Assembly: GCA_027186245.1 (NCBI GenBank)
Contig: CP114500.1
Span: forward strand, 568,001 to 632,000
Direction: 5' to 3'
DNA length: 64,000 bases
From: Coriaria nepalensis
Lineage: Eukaryota > Streptophyta > Magnoliopsida > Cucurbitales > Coriariaceae
Part shown: piece by piece, positions 24,186 through 38,763 of the stretch
Numbering within the stretch: position 1 is the first letter of the stretch
Layout: every line of letters begins with the position of its first letter
The notes under the pieces: generated by a model
Seen by the model: the letters and a program-made list of their open reading frames with translations, nothing else
The model's database searches: none
Told to the model about the DNA's origin: nothing
Made by a program: the position numbers and the translations under genes

Positions 24186-24635
24186 TCAGTTCGATGTGAG
24201 GTGTGATTGGGGAGTTTCGTTTTTTTAGCTTAAATAAGAGCCATTATCTATTCACTATTGGGCCATATACTTGGGCCATACTGGCGTGGACCGTGATGTA
24301 CTTTGGACGGCATAAAAATATTCACTATTGGGCCACGGTAAGCTTTCTTTATTTTATAATATGGGCTGAAAATTATCAAATGGGCTTCAAATCTTCTAAT
24401 CGATCATCTAAGAAATTTTGGAGTGTAGTACAGAGTTCGAAATTCGAGTAATCGAAGACTCAGTCTAGAATAATATAGATGAACTATTTTCGCTGTTATA
24501 TATAACCCGTCGATTCGCACCTGACTCGATTACCCGACGTGACTCGTCAGTAAAGCTCGTGATCTAGTAGAGACTAGTACAAAACCCTACTCTGAGCAGT
24601 GTGAATTCGTTTCCGAGCAGTTTCGCGCGAAAGTG

Positions 24636-26793
<2,158 letters not shown>

Positions 26794-27480
26794 ATTTCCT
26801 AAACAAACCTGAGACAATTGTGTTATGTTGGCCTTATCGATTTTCCAGTTTCAGTGTAAGATTTCTTGTGTTTTTATGTTCTAGTTTTGGTGGTTTCTTT
26901 TAAGTAAAACACAAGTTAACTTGGCAGGTTTCAGTATTTATCATCTAAACTATTTGCATTGCAACCCGCAATCCTTCTCTAGTCTTTACTTATTACACTC
27001 GTTCGGGTTCGCTCATGCTGCCTCTGCCAGTGACACTCACAAAATGAAAATCCTTGTTGATTGATTTTATTTGGGCTCGTGTAAGTGTATTTTTACAATT
27101 CAATGGCAAAGCACGTGGCCCACGAGATACCGGTCGATAAGAGACAACAAGATATTGGAGTCGAGTCAATATGTCATCAAGTCGGCCCAATGGGCTTAAA
27201 AACGCGAGCCCTCCCAGATCCAAGACACTCTTCATTATTAATTCCCGCTATAAGAGATCATCCGTACCTAATTGCAGCTACATTTCAAGATTTCTCGAGA
27301 AAGAAATGCTTTGTAGTTCGTACGTTTCCTCGTCGACCTTTACGCTGAAGATCGAAGGTCGAATTCAAGCAGCTGAAAGGTCGAAGAAGAAGTGTGCTAA
27401 GCACTTCAATGAAGATCTCGGATTCGATCTTCCACACAATTTGATCGGAGCCTAGGGCGTGGTTTTAGGGCTCCGATCAA
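26794..27480. other. OTC 3' UTR and intergenic
   Basis: The OTC 3' UTR, then a spacer with no supported gene. Open frames at 27085-27348 and 27171-27455 overlap in different frames and look like chance. Confidence 0.45.
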
Positions 27481-28931
27481 ACAAGGGCAGAACGAATGGG
27501 TTATGGGAAGATTTGTTGACTGTTTTCAGAAGTTTAATAATTTTCCATGGATGGTGGTTGGTGATTTTAACACAATTGCTGATCCAACAGAAAGATTGGA
27601 GAGCTGTAAAAGTGGAGTAGGTTTGATAGAGTTCTATTATTTGATTCAGGGTGGAATTTTGGTCCCAACTTTGCGGTTCATCATTTAAATAGAACAGGGC
27701 TCAGATCATTCACCTATTATTTTCTTTGTTAAATCTAATTCTAGGGGGGCCAAAGTAGTTTCAAGTTTCAGGATATGTGGCTTAATCACAAGTTTTCATC
27801 TTTTTTCACGGAAGTCTGGTTTTCTCCAGTTTACTCCAATTCCCTTCTGCATAGGCTAAGCTATAAGCTGACTCATACGAAGCAAAAGTTCAAAATTTGG
27901 AACAAAAATGTATTTGGTAATATATTCCAACGAATTCATAACCTTGAAGATGAAGTACTAGAAGCAGAGATACTCTTGGAAGCTTAGCCTACTCAAAGTA
28001 ATATGGTCGCTCCTCAAACTTCTAAATCTAAACTTCATCATGCTTCACTTCTAGAGGAAATATATTGGATACAAAAGTCAAAGGATTAAGTGGTTAAAGG
28101 AAGGGGATGCTAATACAAGTTTCTTTCACAAAACTATATCCATATAATTAAAACTTCCTCAGATGATTGGACAGATGATATTGAGAATATTAAGTGTGAT
28201 GCTATCAAATTTTTCCAATATCTGTTTATTGATGATCTTTGCCAAAGTAGTTCTTTTTTGCAGATTATTAAAAAGGAGGTGACTGATGAGGATAGTTATA
28301 TGTTTCTTTCTATTTCTACTGAAGAGGAAATTAAACAGGTTGTATTTGATCTTTCTGGAGACAGTGCCCCTGGTTCTGATGGCTTTTCAAGGAAGTTCTT
28401 TGCTCATAACTGGGATATCATAAAAGAGGATATAGTCCAGGATGTGCATCAACTTTTTCAAGGAGTCCCTCTTCCCAAATCATATATTGCTATTAATTTG
28501 ATTTTGCTCTCAAACTGTGAAAACCCCTCTACCTTTGTTAATTTTAGACCCATAAGCCTGTGTAATTTCACCTCTAATTTTTTTTTTTCAGAACTCATAG
28601 TAAATAGGCTTAGTTTCTATCTTACCTAAGCTGATTAGTGAAGAACAATCTTGGTTTGTCAAAGGAATTCACGACAAAATTTTGCTAGCACAAGAACTTA
28701 ATAATTATATGGTAAAAAGTATAGGAGTGAAAATGTTATTTTAAAACTGACCAAAGCTTATGATAAAGTCAATTAGAGTTATCTTTGGATGTCTTAAGGT
28801 GTTTTGGTTTTGCTGAGGACTGTATCAAATTGATAAAAAAAATCTTGTGATTAACTGTTGATACTATATACTAATAAATGGTTCTTCGGTAGGCATCTTT
28901 ACCTCCGGCAGAGGAGTTAGACAAAGGAACC

Positions 28932-31080
28932 TGTGTAACCTCCCAATATTTATATACTAGGCAAAGTAATGGGAAAATAAGTTTGAAGGGATTAATACTT
29001 TCAATATGCTTTTAAAAATATGTGAAGGGGTCGACGGGTCGACGCTTTCCATGCGTGAATAGGTCAACGGGTCGACGCCGTCGGTAAGCGAATGGGCCGA
29101 AGGGCCGACACCCTTAGTGTGCAAAGACCTCGGTTTGGATCGAAAATTCAGACCGAGAGATGTTATATAAGACGTCAGTCTGGGAAAGAAGAAAAGATCT
29201 CAGTTTGAATCGAGAACTTAGATTGAGAGACGGTATATGAGAACTCGATTTGGGAAAGAAGAAAAGATATCGGTATTAATCGGGAACTTAGACTGAGGGA
29301 CATTATATGAAACCTCGGTATGGATTGGGAACTTAGACCGAGAGACATTATATGAGACATCGGTTTGGGAAATAAGAAAAGATCTTGGTTTAGATTGGGG
29401 AAACCAGACCGAGAGACATTAAACTAGACCAAGAAATGGCCACCGCAGCAGCTTAATAACCTTTTTATTGGATTAGTCATCCTTAAATAGCGATTACTAA
29501 GACATGTGGCTTACACTTGTCACAAATCTAGACTAAATAGCATGACTAATCCTACCTTCCTTACCTTATAAATAGCTATTGTATATTCCAACTGAACAGT
29601 AAAGATGCGGAGCAAGAAAAAAGGAAAGAAATGAAAGAAAAGAAGGAAGAGAGAGAGAGAGGAAAGGAAGAAGGGAAGAATAAAGGATTAGGAATTCATA
29701 GCCTTAGTAAAAGCTCGGTAAGTATAGTTTCACTACAACACCTTAATGAAATGTTCATGGAGAATACTTTCAAAATTTTAGAAGGTTTTAGGATGGAAAA
29801 AAATGATGTAAGTATGAGCTAAAGAAAGGTTATGGACCTCACCTAAGAGGTATAAATAATGGGGAACAAAGGTTACCCAGTTAATCAAGTAAGGGATAAT
29901 GAGGAAAAAGTTAGAACTAAATTCCAAAACATAAATGAGGAATGCCTAATGAGACAAGTTAGCTAAATAGAGAAGCTTATGGAAAGTTAAGCTTTTATTA
30001 AGCTTAGTTAAATTCTTGATTGTATAGATGAATAATGGACCTAGTGTTCGTGAAGTACATCATCTTAAAGGAAAGCTTGGATACCATATAAATACAAATC
30101 TCACCTACAACATGGAAAGTGTTTTGAAATATGATGAGTCGTTTTAATTGCATGGTTGCTTACGTATGAATTGAATTGTAATCATGAAATGATTGATTGT
30201 GATGAGTGCTAAAATTGTAATTGTTATAAAAAGTTTTTAAGCAACATATGTACTCATGAGCATCATGCTAAATTACCTCATATTTCATGTTAAGAAATTT
30301 AGAGGTATATAAAGATATAAATAAATGAGATAAACTAAGATGTATTGTACCGACTTTCGAAGAATGGGCTGAAATTCAATGAAGATGAGATTATGATATG
30401 TTATGTTAAAACATGCCGAAGCATGAAATGACCATGGTCAAGTTTGGATCGGGTCGCTTTCCCGACTTTCCATTGGTCGAGCGCTCAACTGGTATATACA
30501 CATGGGTCCAATAAAATAAAAAGTAAGAAAATATAAAAAAAGGGTAAGAAATATAAATGTAAACAATTTTTATGAGGAGTATGAGTTTAAGATTATTATA
30601 TGCCTCATGCATCATGTGCATTCACAACTGTTTTGTAAGATATATTTGTACTTGCTGAACGAAAGCTCACATCTTACGTCCCATGTTGTAGGTACTAAAG
30701 GTAAATAAATAATTTAGTTATCCTGATATGATTGCTGAGGAAGTGCGATGATGGCGAAGGTGGTAGTAGTACAAGGATTGAAGCAACGCTGTAAGCTTCC
30801 ACTTTAAAATTGTAAAAAGTAATAATCGTATATATTTTGTGCATGGTAAAAATGTGGGCAATATTTTGAGAACTCTTTTAGAAATATTTTAAAAGCTCAG
30901 TCGTACGGGCATAATGAATAATAATATGTTAGTCATATTTTTCTCTGTATGACAGATTTTGCAATGAAATAAGAAATTATGTTTATAAAGAAATTTTTTG
31001 AAAGAATCTCTTAAAATAAGTTCTTAGTGGGACAAAAGGAAGAAAAAAAAAATTTACTATGATTCTAAGAGGAAAAATGT
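28932..31080. mobile_element. LTR-like insertion (solo LTR candidate) inside the LINE
   Basis: About 2.1 kb that begins TGTAACCTCCCAAT directly after LINE sequence and gives way to LINE sequence again after about 31080. A TATA box (CTTATAAATAG, about 29565-29575) lies about 30 bases before TTCCAACTGAACAG, as in an LTR promoter. It contains a 70-bp tandem array but no transposon proteins. I could not find a clear target-site duplication, so the ends are approximate and the solo-LTR reading is inference. Confidence 0.5.
29129..29428. repeat. About 70-bp tandem repeats with inverted ends
   Basis: Units at 29129-29198 and 29199-29268 are 70 bp; later units are shortened or changed. The shared pattern starts CTCGGTTTGGAT, passes AACTTAGACCGAGAG and ACATTATATGA, and ends in GGGAAAGAAGAAAAGAT. 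Within a unit, CTCGGT and ACCGAG can pair as a short stem. Confidence 0.8.
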
Positions 31081-31337
31081 AGATGTATAATGGTCCGAAC
31101 AACATGGGTTGCTAAAACCCATTATCTCTTTACCTCTTCTACTAATGATATCCTTCATTTTCATACTTCAAGAGGTTGTCCTTTGATCTCTCATTTGGCA
31201 TATGCTAATGATATCATTATCTTCATTAATGTTTCAAATAATTCACTTTCCAATCTGATGAAATTACTGCATACTTATGAAAGTGTCTCGGGTTAAAAAT
31301 AAGAATAAAAATATTTTTTCAGTTCACAATAAGGTTT

Positions 31338-31459
31338 CTAATATATAAGATGTATGTTGATTAGTAATACTACTCTCTTTCAACAAAAGAATTTGCCCCT
31401 AATATATAAGATGTATGTTGATTAGTAATACTACTCTCTTTCAACAAAAGAATTTGCCC
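31338..31459. repeat. Perfect 61-bp tandem duplication in the LINE
   Basis: 31338-31398 and 31399-31459 are identical. A perfect copy in an otherwise decayed LINE means a recent local duplication or an assembly duplication. Confidence 0.92.
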
Positions 31460-31795
31460 CTTGTTTACTTAGGTTGCCTCTTTACATAGGAAGATTAAAG
31501 GCAAATATCTTTTAATGCTATTATTAAAAAGATGAGTCTAGAGTGGAAAGTTGGCAAGATAGGTTTTTGTCTATAAGGGTGGTAGTATCTCTTATCAAGC
31601 ATGTACTTCAAAGCTTGTCTTCAGCCTCCTAAATGCATTTTTAGAAGAATTAAATATATTGTAACTAATTTCTTTTGGGATAGTGCTTAAGGTATTACAA
31701 AGTTATAGTGGTGCAATTGGGACAAAATTAGTCTCCCTCTGATTGAAGACGGGTTGGGAGTTAGAAAATTAGAATATATCACTCATGGTCCTTAA

Positions 31796-32085
31796 AAGCC
31801 ACGTACAATACACATCAGCTGCATGTCGGCCATTCATCTACCTTTAATTTGTACGACCCTACTGACAGAATTACTAAGTACTAAATTCGTATATATGACA
31901 TAATTTATACTATTTTTGGTTATATATATCGTGATGTGTACATATTTTGCAAGCAACACCAGTAGCTCATTTTATTACAGGACAGGAAATCAATGACTGT
32001 ACAAGTGGGTTTGACCAATCAATCAAGTATTGATTACATAACTAGGATGAACAATGAAGAATATCCATAAGGAAATTATATAGTT
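31796..32085. other. Spacer and pectinesterase 3' UTR
   Basis: No gene is seen. The minus-strand UTR of the pectinesterase should lie in the second half. Confidence 0.4.
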
Positions 32086-33358
32086 TTACTTTCTTTTAGG
32101 AGTTGGAGTGAAAATCTTCTTGAAACGAGTTGGCGTGGGCCTGATCCAAGCAGCTCCATCGATTAAGTCCTTGGTCAAGAAGGGTGCAGCCTCTAAGCTT
32201 GTCAAGTTCCGTGACCACGTAACCCTTTTTGATGATTGGGCTCCAGGCCCATAACTCTTGTATTCTCCGTAGTACACAGTCCTGCACGTGCACATCAATT
32301 TTTATTACGGTTTATTATTTTGAAGACACCTAAAAGAAGTAGAAAATGTAAGAAATGAACCTTTGCTTGTAAGCGTCTTGCCAGTCATCCCAGCCCTGCG
32401 ACTCTATAACATTCGACATGTAGGTGAAGGCAAAGACGACTCTCGAATAAGAACCCCAAGGCCGGCCCAACATGGCCTTATTGATCCCAGTGATCTTACA
32501 GCCCAAAAAGGTGAAACCCGTGTTCTCTGATGGCGACTCCCTACGTTGGGCCGTCAATACTCCAACTGATTGCGAAATCAAATGCAAATGACATTTCTGA
32601 AAACGAGCCCAAAATCATTATCAATCCATAATCAATCCCACTTACTAACGTACAATATATGAATTACGTGCGTACGTACCTCAAAAACAGAAGCTCCATT
32701 TCCACAAATGAAGTCGGTATCGCCTTCAATATAACAGTTGCTATAGTAATGCCTTCCTACGTCGTCCAATAAGGTATCCTGATGACCTAGGATTCTACAC
32801 CCAATAAAAGCTGCCTTATCTCCTGATACCCTCAATGCCACTGCTTGAGCTCCAATCCCAAACGTGTTCTACGTAAACTTGCATAAATCAGTTGATTAGC
32901 TTTAGTAATTAACTTTGATTAACCGATGATTTAGTTTAGCTAATTACCTGAATTGTGAGGTATCGAGCAACAAAATCAGAAGCGAGAACAGTGAAAGTGG
33001 CGGAGTTATAAGTGTCCCTGCTGTCGTTCCATGATACTATTGTCTTCTGTACCTTTGTTCCACTGATTGTAATGAAGGGCTTCTCTTCTGGTACGATCAC
33101 TTTTTCTTTGTACAGTCCGGGCTTGACCAAAATGAATACAGGCTCAGAATTTCCAGAAGGCACAGCATCTATAGCTTCCTGAATTGTGCGGTAATCTGAT
33201 CCCTTACCGCCTGATTGGTCAACCCTTATGAGAACTGCTGTCGACATTGACGTTGGATCTGCTGCAGAAACAGTCATGAAGGAGCAAAACAATGTTGTGA
33301 AACAAATTACTGTGCCAACTAACTGTAACAGCCTATAGCAGCTTGACACGTTCGTCAT
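32086..33358 (-). CDS. Pectin methylesterase without PMEI pro-domain
   Basis: It removes methyl groups from cell-wall homogalacturonan outside the cell. Exons 33358-32948, 32868-32680, 32596-32361 and 32281-32086 have canonical junctions and give 343 residues, typical of type-I (group 1) enzymes. Residues about 11-33 ([18 protein letters not shown]) are a secretion signal. The catalytic domain has [13 protein letters not shown] (transition-state Gln about 145), GHQDTLLDD (Q167, catalytic D168), [10 protein letters not shown] (nucleophile D189) and [10 protein letters not shown] (substrate-binding R245). The usual Phe after DFI is Cys here. The C-terminal tail is basic ([17 protein letters not shown]). 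All catalytic residues are present and the gene looks functional. A TATA box lies upstream. Confidence 0.95.
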
Positions 33359-33474
33359 GTTAACTAAATATTGTAATTTTTTAAGAGATCTTTTTTTTTT
33401 TCCTTGATCTTCTTAGGTTGAACGCGCTATAGAGGTAAACTCATATGGTGCAATCGATCAGGGGGACGTTCTCT

Positions 33475-33484
33475 TTATATATAT
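33475..33484 (-). promoter_or_regulatory. TATA box of the pectinesterase gene
   Basis: The minus strand reads CATATATATAAAGAG about 115 bases upstream of the start codon at 33358, a normal distance for a plant core promoter with a leader of 80-90 bases. Confidence 0.5.
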
Positions 33485-33489
33485 GGGTA

Positions 33490-34443
33490 TGAAGAGTATA
33501 CTGTGGTGAGCAGGAATGAAAGACGGCGACGTTTTCTTGCCATGAAAATATGAATGAAGCTGACAACTGGGTTGCACGTAAGCGTGTGGATAGATAAATG
33601 CACAGTATATATATATATATACCATATTAGAAGGAGAAGCAATATTAGCTAGCTAGCATTGGATGAAGTTGCCCTGAAAAGAAGTCGCCGGCTGACTGAG
33701 ATTTGTGCTTCAGAAAGAAGCAAGAAATGTTTGAATATCAGTACCTACGACGTTTCTGATCTTCATTTTTAATGTTTTTTATATACATGTACATGATGAA
33801 CCTTGTACTGGAAGCAAAATTATTTGTACTCCAAATTCTTGAGGTTTCCTATCTTGGGAGGTTGACGAAATTTTAACTTCTAATCTTGTTCTAATTACTT
33901 CTATTCATTTTTATATTTCTGGTCATCCTTGATTTCAGGCTTGACTACGACTCCACCGCTCTGGCCAATACATGGGCCGAAATGAGGGGCTTACTTAATT
34001 GGGCCCAAACTGAAAAATACTGATTTCAGCCCAGATGGAAACAATGGCGCCATGGCGGGCCTAGGCTTTAGTGTTATCATATGACCCACCCGCCCTGTTG
34101 TTGCTGTTGCTTGTGCTTCGGTCTGGGTCGTGGAGACGTGGAGTCTCCAATGAAGGCAGCAAGTTGATGCAATATTCTTCGTCATCGAGGTAAGGTATAG
34201 ATTGTTACGTAGTCAGCACGTGGTCTTAATGAGCATTCTTCCCTACTGAAAGCTTACTACTAACTATATCAGGAGGAGAACTGTGCATTCCTAATTCACT
34301 ACAAATCCCAAAAATGAAAACTTTTTTTAGACGTTCAATCTAATAAGTAACAGGAAAGCTAATAGCTGGGCTGAGAAAATCTAGACATTCTCCTTCCAAG
34401 AAACTCCAATCGTTCAAACAGGCCTTTTTCTTTTTAGAGCTGT
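33490..34443. other. Intergenic, no gene seen
   Basis: Pectinesterase upstream region followed by a spacer. The open frame 33991-34185 shows no family resemblance. Confidence 0.45.
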
Positions 34444-35790
34444 TTATCCAGTTGTTTGAGCTGTTGAGGCTGAAGCCAGCTTTAGGGAGACGGTATCCAG
34501 AAGTTCTGGTACGTGTCCGATGAGCCGGAGCAATTCACTTGCAATCACCTTGCCCCTACAAAAGAATGAATAACATTCTCTGTCAGCACAACTTGTATAT
34601 ACTCAACTTCCTCATAGCACAGAGCATGAACATCTGCAGCATGTTCCTGTTCCTCAGTCGTGCCGTTTTGTAGTAATCCGACAATGGCTTTGATGCACTT
34701 ATACGCTTCTGCCATTTCGATTCCACCCTCCCCATAACTGCAGAGATTTTTCTTTATTTTGATGCAGTATCTTGCAGGAATAGGATCACGCAAAAATGCA
34801 AGCAGCTTGTTAATGCAGTCCAGATATACAATATGGCAACATGTTTCGCTATTTCAGGACAATTTGCACAATATCTTCATAGCAAGAGTGCAGTAGTTCA
34901 CGATTTTGGTGTCGAGCACTTTGAAAATGGAAGGAAGAATACCACAAGTTACGATTTTAGATTTATATGACTGCTGCAAGACAAAGTTTTCATGATTGAA
35001 AGGGCTTCTTAGACTATTTCAGAATCCAGAAATGATGCCAACACAAAAAGTTCTTCAAGAAAGGATACTTTATCACTAGTAAAAAGAGAAAAACAAGAAA
35101 AAGGAGAAGCATTAAGTTTATTAGCAGATGGTTTAATAATTATAACTAAAATCTTTACCAGAAGATTATTACCACCTTTTACTTAAAATTGTTAAAAGTG
35201 CACTGGCTCCGTCTCTCTGTGCTTTAACATCCCCAAATTGAAGTGCATCCTTCAGAAACTTAATCAGGAGCTTGACATAACCGGTTGAAACTGTCAAATC
35301 CCACGCTTCTTCGTTCCCATCCAGTTGTTTTAGAATGTCATCCACTGCTTTGCACTGGGCTTCCCAAGAAAATTCAGAAGGGTGAGTATTTGAATTTATC
35401 TGGGGAAGTTTAAGCTGACATCCACTGGCATTCTTGTCACATAGCAATTCTGTATCACACATGGTGTCTGAAGAGCGCAGTGAGATATTGCTTGTTTGAA
35501 GGTTCAAATTATTCATGTGACTGTCAAAGCTAGAAGATGAACTGTACAGTGTGGAAAGAAGAACCGCAGGAACCGAAGGGTCAGGGACTGTGACCCCATG
35601 CATCAAACACCATTTTGAAATGAGTCCCTTTCATTGCAGAATTTGGAGTCAAAGACAAATGCTCTAACTTCAGACCAGTTACTGGACAAGTCTCATTACC
35701 CTCTGCTATCCATTTCTGTATCCATGTTTTCTCAAAGGTTCGAAGAGATAATTACAAGATCATACATCAATCTCTTCGAGATGGGGAATT
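34444..35790 (-). pseudogene. U-box/ARM E3 ubiquitin ligase pseudogene (PUB5-like)
   Basis: Plant U-box proteins attach ubiquitin to targets. Minus-strand fragments follow the family order. U-box pieces are ISKRLMYDLVIISS (about 35785-35745) and TFEKTWIQKWIAEGNETCPV with LEHLSLTPNSAMKG (about 35740-35615). Then come GVTVPDPSVPAVLLSTL and a Ser/Asn-rich linker (35606-35400). ARM-type repeats include WDLTVSTGYVKLLIKFL and GASALLTILSK (about 35300-35180), GILPSIFKVLDTKIV (about 34950), HALCYEEVEYIQVVLTENV, and the end KVIASELLRLIG with a stop at 34444-34446. Breaks: frameshifts inside the U-box near 35745, after it near 35610, and an in-frame TGA at 34854-34856. The upstream N-terminal domain is not found. 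The PUB5 label is a memory-based best match. Confidence 0.75.
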
Positions 35791-35972
35791 TCTATATATA
35801 CTTGTATATCTTTATGGTAAGGGCCTTATTTAAATAATGCCAACAAACTAGACAAAGGTGTAAAATATGCGAAGAAGAACCTGACGAGCAAATTAAAAGA
35901 TGAACCTACGTCAAACTAAGAATCCTCAATGCGAGTTCAGGAACAGTAACAAGATGTTACTCTATAGGAGAG

Positions 35973-36467
35973 CTAGACTAAGCACAAGAGCTGCTTGAGG
36001 GATAGAAACAATACAAGAAAACCAGAAACTATTGCAGCACCAGTTGACTCTTTACTTACTTTAAGAACAACTAATATACTAAACCATCTAAAAAGAGCTG
36101 TAATGTGCATTGACGATTGTGCTAAATTAGCTGGTTTTCCGATAGGCAAAGGAGAAGTACGTTTCGCTCCTGAACAGCGGAAAAAATCCTTGTACCATTT
36201 ATGAAGCTCCCACTTGTGAGGAAATGCAAAGAAAGCTTGGTGGAAGATCAAGCGATTGAATTCAGTCCCGTCGCCGAATATGATAGGTCCATCAAATTTC
36301 TTTTCATCGACATCAAAGCCATTGGCATAGATCTCCTCGGCGATGATCGTTTCATTCCCCAAAAACTGATCGTCGCCTTCCATGAGTATGGAATTTAAGT
36401 TCGGATTCACGTTTTCAGATTGACTATAGGGACTCAGGTCTCCGCCTTCGTTGTCTGTTGCACAGAA
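35973..36467 (-). CDS. Unrecognised terminal exon, C-terminal membrane segment
   Basis: I do not recognise this protein. The minus-strand frame runs about 164 codons from a good splice acceptor at 36468-36469 to a stop at 35973-35975, so it is most likely a last exon. The first part is acidic and Asn-rich (SQSENVNPNLNSILMEGDDQ, then EEIYANGFDVDEKKFDG). A central part is aromatic and basic (HQAFFAFPHKWELHKWYKDFF). It ends with a hydrophobic segment (AAIVSGFLVLFLSLKQLLCLV). The long open frame with this composition looks coding. A further exon may lie at about 36825-36950 (TRKVLEAEKATASHR), but I cannot prove that it joins. It could equally be a decayed fragment. Confidence 0.4.
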   Translation of the reverse strand, partial: FCATDNEGGDLSPYSQSENVNPNLNSILMEGDDQFLGNETIIAEEIYANGFDVDEKKFDGPIIFGDGTEFNRLIFHQAFFAFPHKWELHKWYKDFFRCSGAKRTSPLPIGKPANLAQSSMHITALFRWFSILVVLKVSKESTGAAIVSGFLVLFLSLKQLLCLV

Positions 36468-36666
36468 CTGCACAACATTATTACAAACAAGCAACGGTCA
36501 TTAGAATATTTCTGCGTATAAGTATTACGTACTATTTAATTTTATAATTTCATCTAAATTATACGTGCGCTCCAATAAAAATAATAACAAAGAAATGAAT
36601 ATGAAGAGTCCAACCAACAATTTTTCATATTCCGACGTAATTCGTTTACCAAAAGACTTTAATAAC

Positions 36667-36702
36667 AAAACAAAACAAAACAAAACAAAACAAAACAAAA
36701 CA
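36667..36702. repeat. (AAACA)n microsatellite
   Basis: About seven perfect copies of a five-base unit. Confidence 0.92.
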
Positions 36703-38751
36703 GAAATAATAAAAATAATAATCTCTCAGATTTTCTTTAGAACCTTCTTATGCAAAAGAAAACCGCAGAAAGCTTTACCCAACTCCAATAGCTACCACGA
36801 ACAGCGTCAGGTTACTGGTCCCATTTATCTATGAGACGCAGTAGCTTTTTCAGCTTCCAGCACCTTCCTGGTATGAATGCAGAATTGAATGAATTGATTG
36901 ATTGACCAAGAGAAACTGGAAAGACTAGCCAAGGCATTGACAATAAAGCAATGTTTATGATCACAAAAGTTAAGTTGAACATACAGCACAAGATAAAAAT
37001 TCAATATTAGTGATTCATTCTCTGTATCAACATGGAAATTAAAGAAATAAATAAATAAAAGAAAGGTGTAAACACTGTCAATAAAAATCTCATGCACTGA
37101 ACCATAGAACCTCACAGTGACACAGGTTAAAATCACATTTTAAAAATGTGAGAGTTCAGTCCAACCGCTTGCAATAAGGAAGTATAGCCAAAAATATCTT
37201 GACACAGGTTAAAATACTAATCAAGTGACCTGAACCAACCCTTTAGTTCTTATTTTGGTAGGGACGAGTATATCGACCAAGTTGTCCAAGTCATGGTCAT
37301 GTTAAACGTGACAAGAGAATGACAACGTCCATATCGACTCATATAGTATAGTCCTCGGCAGTATCAATAGCAGCCATACCATAAAGTCAATGCATGGGAA
37401 GATTTTATTTTCGAAATTTCAGGATTTTTGTTCTAATATTGATGGTGCCACACACATTCAGATACACATATTTAGTTATTTTCGTCTCTTGGTATATAAA
37501 AGATTATATGGATGTTCTAACTTGAATATAATCACAGAAAACAAGACAATGAAGGGTGTTAAAGAGAAAGTGAATGCAAAATGAGCAAAGATAATTGGTA
37601 AAAAATGAACCTCCCTTGTCTATTCGTTACCTTTTACAATATTCCATTACCAAAGATTTGTCATTATCTTAAAGCTGATTCACGATGAAGATTTTTTTTC
37701 ATTTCTTTTTTGCAAATAGTTCCTTCAATGATGATTCTATACAAGAACACTCAGCTCTGAATGAGTGGTTATCACTGTTTCGGTAGCAAATGAGTGGACC
37801 TCGTTGGGCCCAGATAGAATCCTGCAATAGTGATTTTCTTGAACTCACCTAAAAATGAAGAATTTCAATTCATGCAGTAGCTTTTTTCCTCGGCACAAAC
37901 TATATATAGTCTATCGTTTCCGAGGAGTGATATCGTCCCACTGTTATTCGTTTTTGTACCTATATAATAGGTAATAATTTGATTATTAATTTATTACTTT
38001 TTTAATTTTAATTTTATATTTAATTATTTATTTATTTAATTTATGATCCTTTAACGTTTTATTTATTATTACAGATTTTAATATTTAAATTATTTATACA
38101 TATTGTTCTAAATTATATATTCTTATTCTATTTATTATTTATATATTATATTCTTATTTACTGATTTACAGATTATATTTATATTTACTATTATTATATT
38201 CCCTTTTTATATACTATTTACTATTACTATATATAACTCCCTACGATTACAATTCTACCTGTGTCTATGATGCTATGTTGTTAAATGACGTAAATTGTGC
38301 TGTAATTGTTTTTGTTATCGCTGATAAACAGAGAGAAGCAGAGCATAATCATATACCCCATTTAGTGGGAATATTATGGCAAGTAGCCCAAACTAAGCAG
38401 ATTTTAGGGACCCTACCAAAAAGAAAAGAAGAATATCTAAATAATATGTGCTATTTGTTGGTCTTAAAAGCGGAGGTGGGGTCTACAATTCTACCGCATC
38501 TATGTGAATGCGTAGGCTAAGAATTGGATCTAATCCTCCACCAGGCTTAAATTCTCTAAAAATCCACTTGCTGATGATACATATATATATTATAATTTGA
38601 AAGAAAAAGATGTCTAAAAGATTTACAAATACCCTGTGTCTCGCTCTCTCGCACTCTTGTCCTCCTACCTACTCTTAAGGAAGCGAATCACTTCTCGCAA
38701 CCACTAAAAGGTATATATATAAAAGGAATTCGTCAACTTGCATGCTGCCAG

Positions 38752-38763
38752 TTTATATAAATA
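38752..38763 (+). promoter_or_regulatory. TATA box of the RADIALIS-like gene
   Basis: TTTATATAAATA about 113 bases before the start codon at 38876. Confidence 0.55.

Larger units (their letters stand above)
27481..31795 (+). mobile_element. Dead LINE (L1-type) retrotransposon with a nested insertion
   Basis: Plus-strand pieces follow the order of a plant LINE ORF2. The endonuclease contains MVVGDFNTI (about 27550). The reverse transcriptase region has SGDSAPGSDGFSRKFF (about 28350) and FRPISLCN (about 28545). After an interruption at about 28932-31080 the RT resumes with the polymerase motif read as YANDIIIF instead of YADD (about 31200), then GGSISLIKHVLQSLSSASL and IVTNFFWDSA (to about 31690). 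Stops and frameshifts occur throughout. There is also a perfect 61-bp tandem duplication at 31338-31459. The element cannot be active. Confidence 0.85.

Noticed and set aside
29129..29428. CRISPR-like array
   Set aside because: Units are contiguous tandem repeats without unique spacers, inside a plant LTR-like insert.
36471..36480. ATG at the head of the 173-codon frame as a true start
   Set aside because: The frame before 36467 looks intronic and a good acceptor sits at 36468-36469, so the ATG is unlikely to be used.
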